The notes beneath the pieces are model-generated. The model had not been told where the DNA came from and made no database searches. It worked only from the letters and a program-made list of their open reading frames with translations. DNA of 64,000 bases, taken from Metabacillus litoralis. GTDB taxonomy: Bacteria; Bacillota; Bacilli; Bacillales; Bacillaceae. This document shows, one piece after another, positions 63,902-64,000 of this stretch; position 1 is the first letter of the stretch; each line of letters starts with the position of its first letter. Made by a program: the position numbers and the translations under genes. The DNA lies in the NCBI RefSeq assembly GCF_020524045.1, contig NZ_JAIVKL010000002.1, forward strand, positions 1 to 64,000. The letters are read 5' to 3'.

Positions 63902-64000
63902 AGGTTGATTGTAGCGAAAGGTGCGAGACTCCTGCAGGAGCAGCGGGACAGGTGAGATCCCACAGGCGTTTACGCCGAGGAAGCTCACCGCACGGCCCAA
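63902..64000. repeat. GC-rich folded intergenic repeat, copy 2 (cut by the window edge)
   Basis: Lines up with copy 1 from TTGATTG through GAGACTCCTGC.GGAG and CC.ACAGGCG...GCCGAGGA. The main stem is GGTGAG/CTCACC here and GGGAGAC/GTCTCCC in copy 1; the inner hairpin is GGCG-TTTA-CGCC. The right end runs out of the window. Confidence 0.75.

Overview
The window reads as chromosomal DNA of an endospore-forming, AT-rich Bacillaceae bacterium (Bacillus or a close relative). The main reasons are a full GerA-type spore germinant-receptor operon, a CgeB-like and pyruvyl-transferase-rich glycan cluster of the kind tied to the spore surface, an Amj-type lipid II flippase, a yrkEFHIJ-like sulfur operon, strong AGGAGG ribosome binding sites with frequent GTG/TTG starts, and a GC-rich folded intergenic repeat that I recall from Bacillaceae genomes. 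No rRNA, tRNA, CRISPR array, prophage or intact insertion sequence was recognised.

Layout. 1-1800: a small unknown gene and a YgjV-type membrane protein. 1866-11257: a divergent glycan cluster. It holds CDP-glucose synthesis and dehydration (rfbF, rfbG), an NDP-sugar epimerase/reductase, a tandem-duplicated GT8-like transferase, a GT2 transferase, a CgeB-like transferase and two polysaccharide pyruvyl transferases. There is no RfbH-type 3-dehydrase, so a CDP-6-deoxyhexose rather than a 3,6-dideoxyhexose is the likely donor. 11258-21987: short unrelated units: a TetR-MFS pair with a perfect 20-bp operator, a clostripain-family lipoprotein, a GyrI-like protein, a PadR/DUF1048/DUF1048 unit and DUF4256. 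22100-30264: mostly minus-strand small membrane proteins and lipoproteins with several gene remnants. 30638-36850: a double ferritin-like protein, the yrk sulfur/persulfide operon, gene debris and a membrane-anchored RsbR-like STAS protein. 36965-54762: a typical Bacillus accessory mix of acetyltransferases, hydrolases, a serine beta-lactamase-like protein, a CPBP protease, an atypical kinase, an XRE regulator with a clear promoter/operator, and amj. 55251-56999: a chemoreceptor gene interrupted by an amber codon. 57402-62947: the ger operon (A, C, small D-like, B) with a second, divergent B-type permease. 63060-64000: two repeat elements.

Genes that act together: the glycan cluster would make and polymerise a pyruvylated, deoxyhexose-containing polymer, perhaps for the spore surface. 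The yrk operon relays persulfide sulfur and exports a sulfur oxyanion. The ger genes form an inner-membrane germinant receptor.

A recurring feature is decay by single lesions. Frameshifts in homopolymer runs or premature stops affect a histidine phosphatase, an alpha/beta hydrolase, a chemoreceptor, an acetyltransferase, probably the 5' end of the GerAB permease, and a membrane protein near 51.1 kb. These are either real pseudogenes or sequencing errors. Raw-read inspection would separate the two.

No clearly new multi-gene system stands out. The best leads are the structured repeat with compensatory base changes (48400-48561 and 63902-64000), the 21-bp-phased GCAAAT array (11325-11413), and the glycan cluster with its tandem glycosyltransferase.
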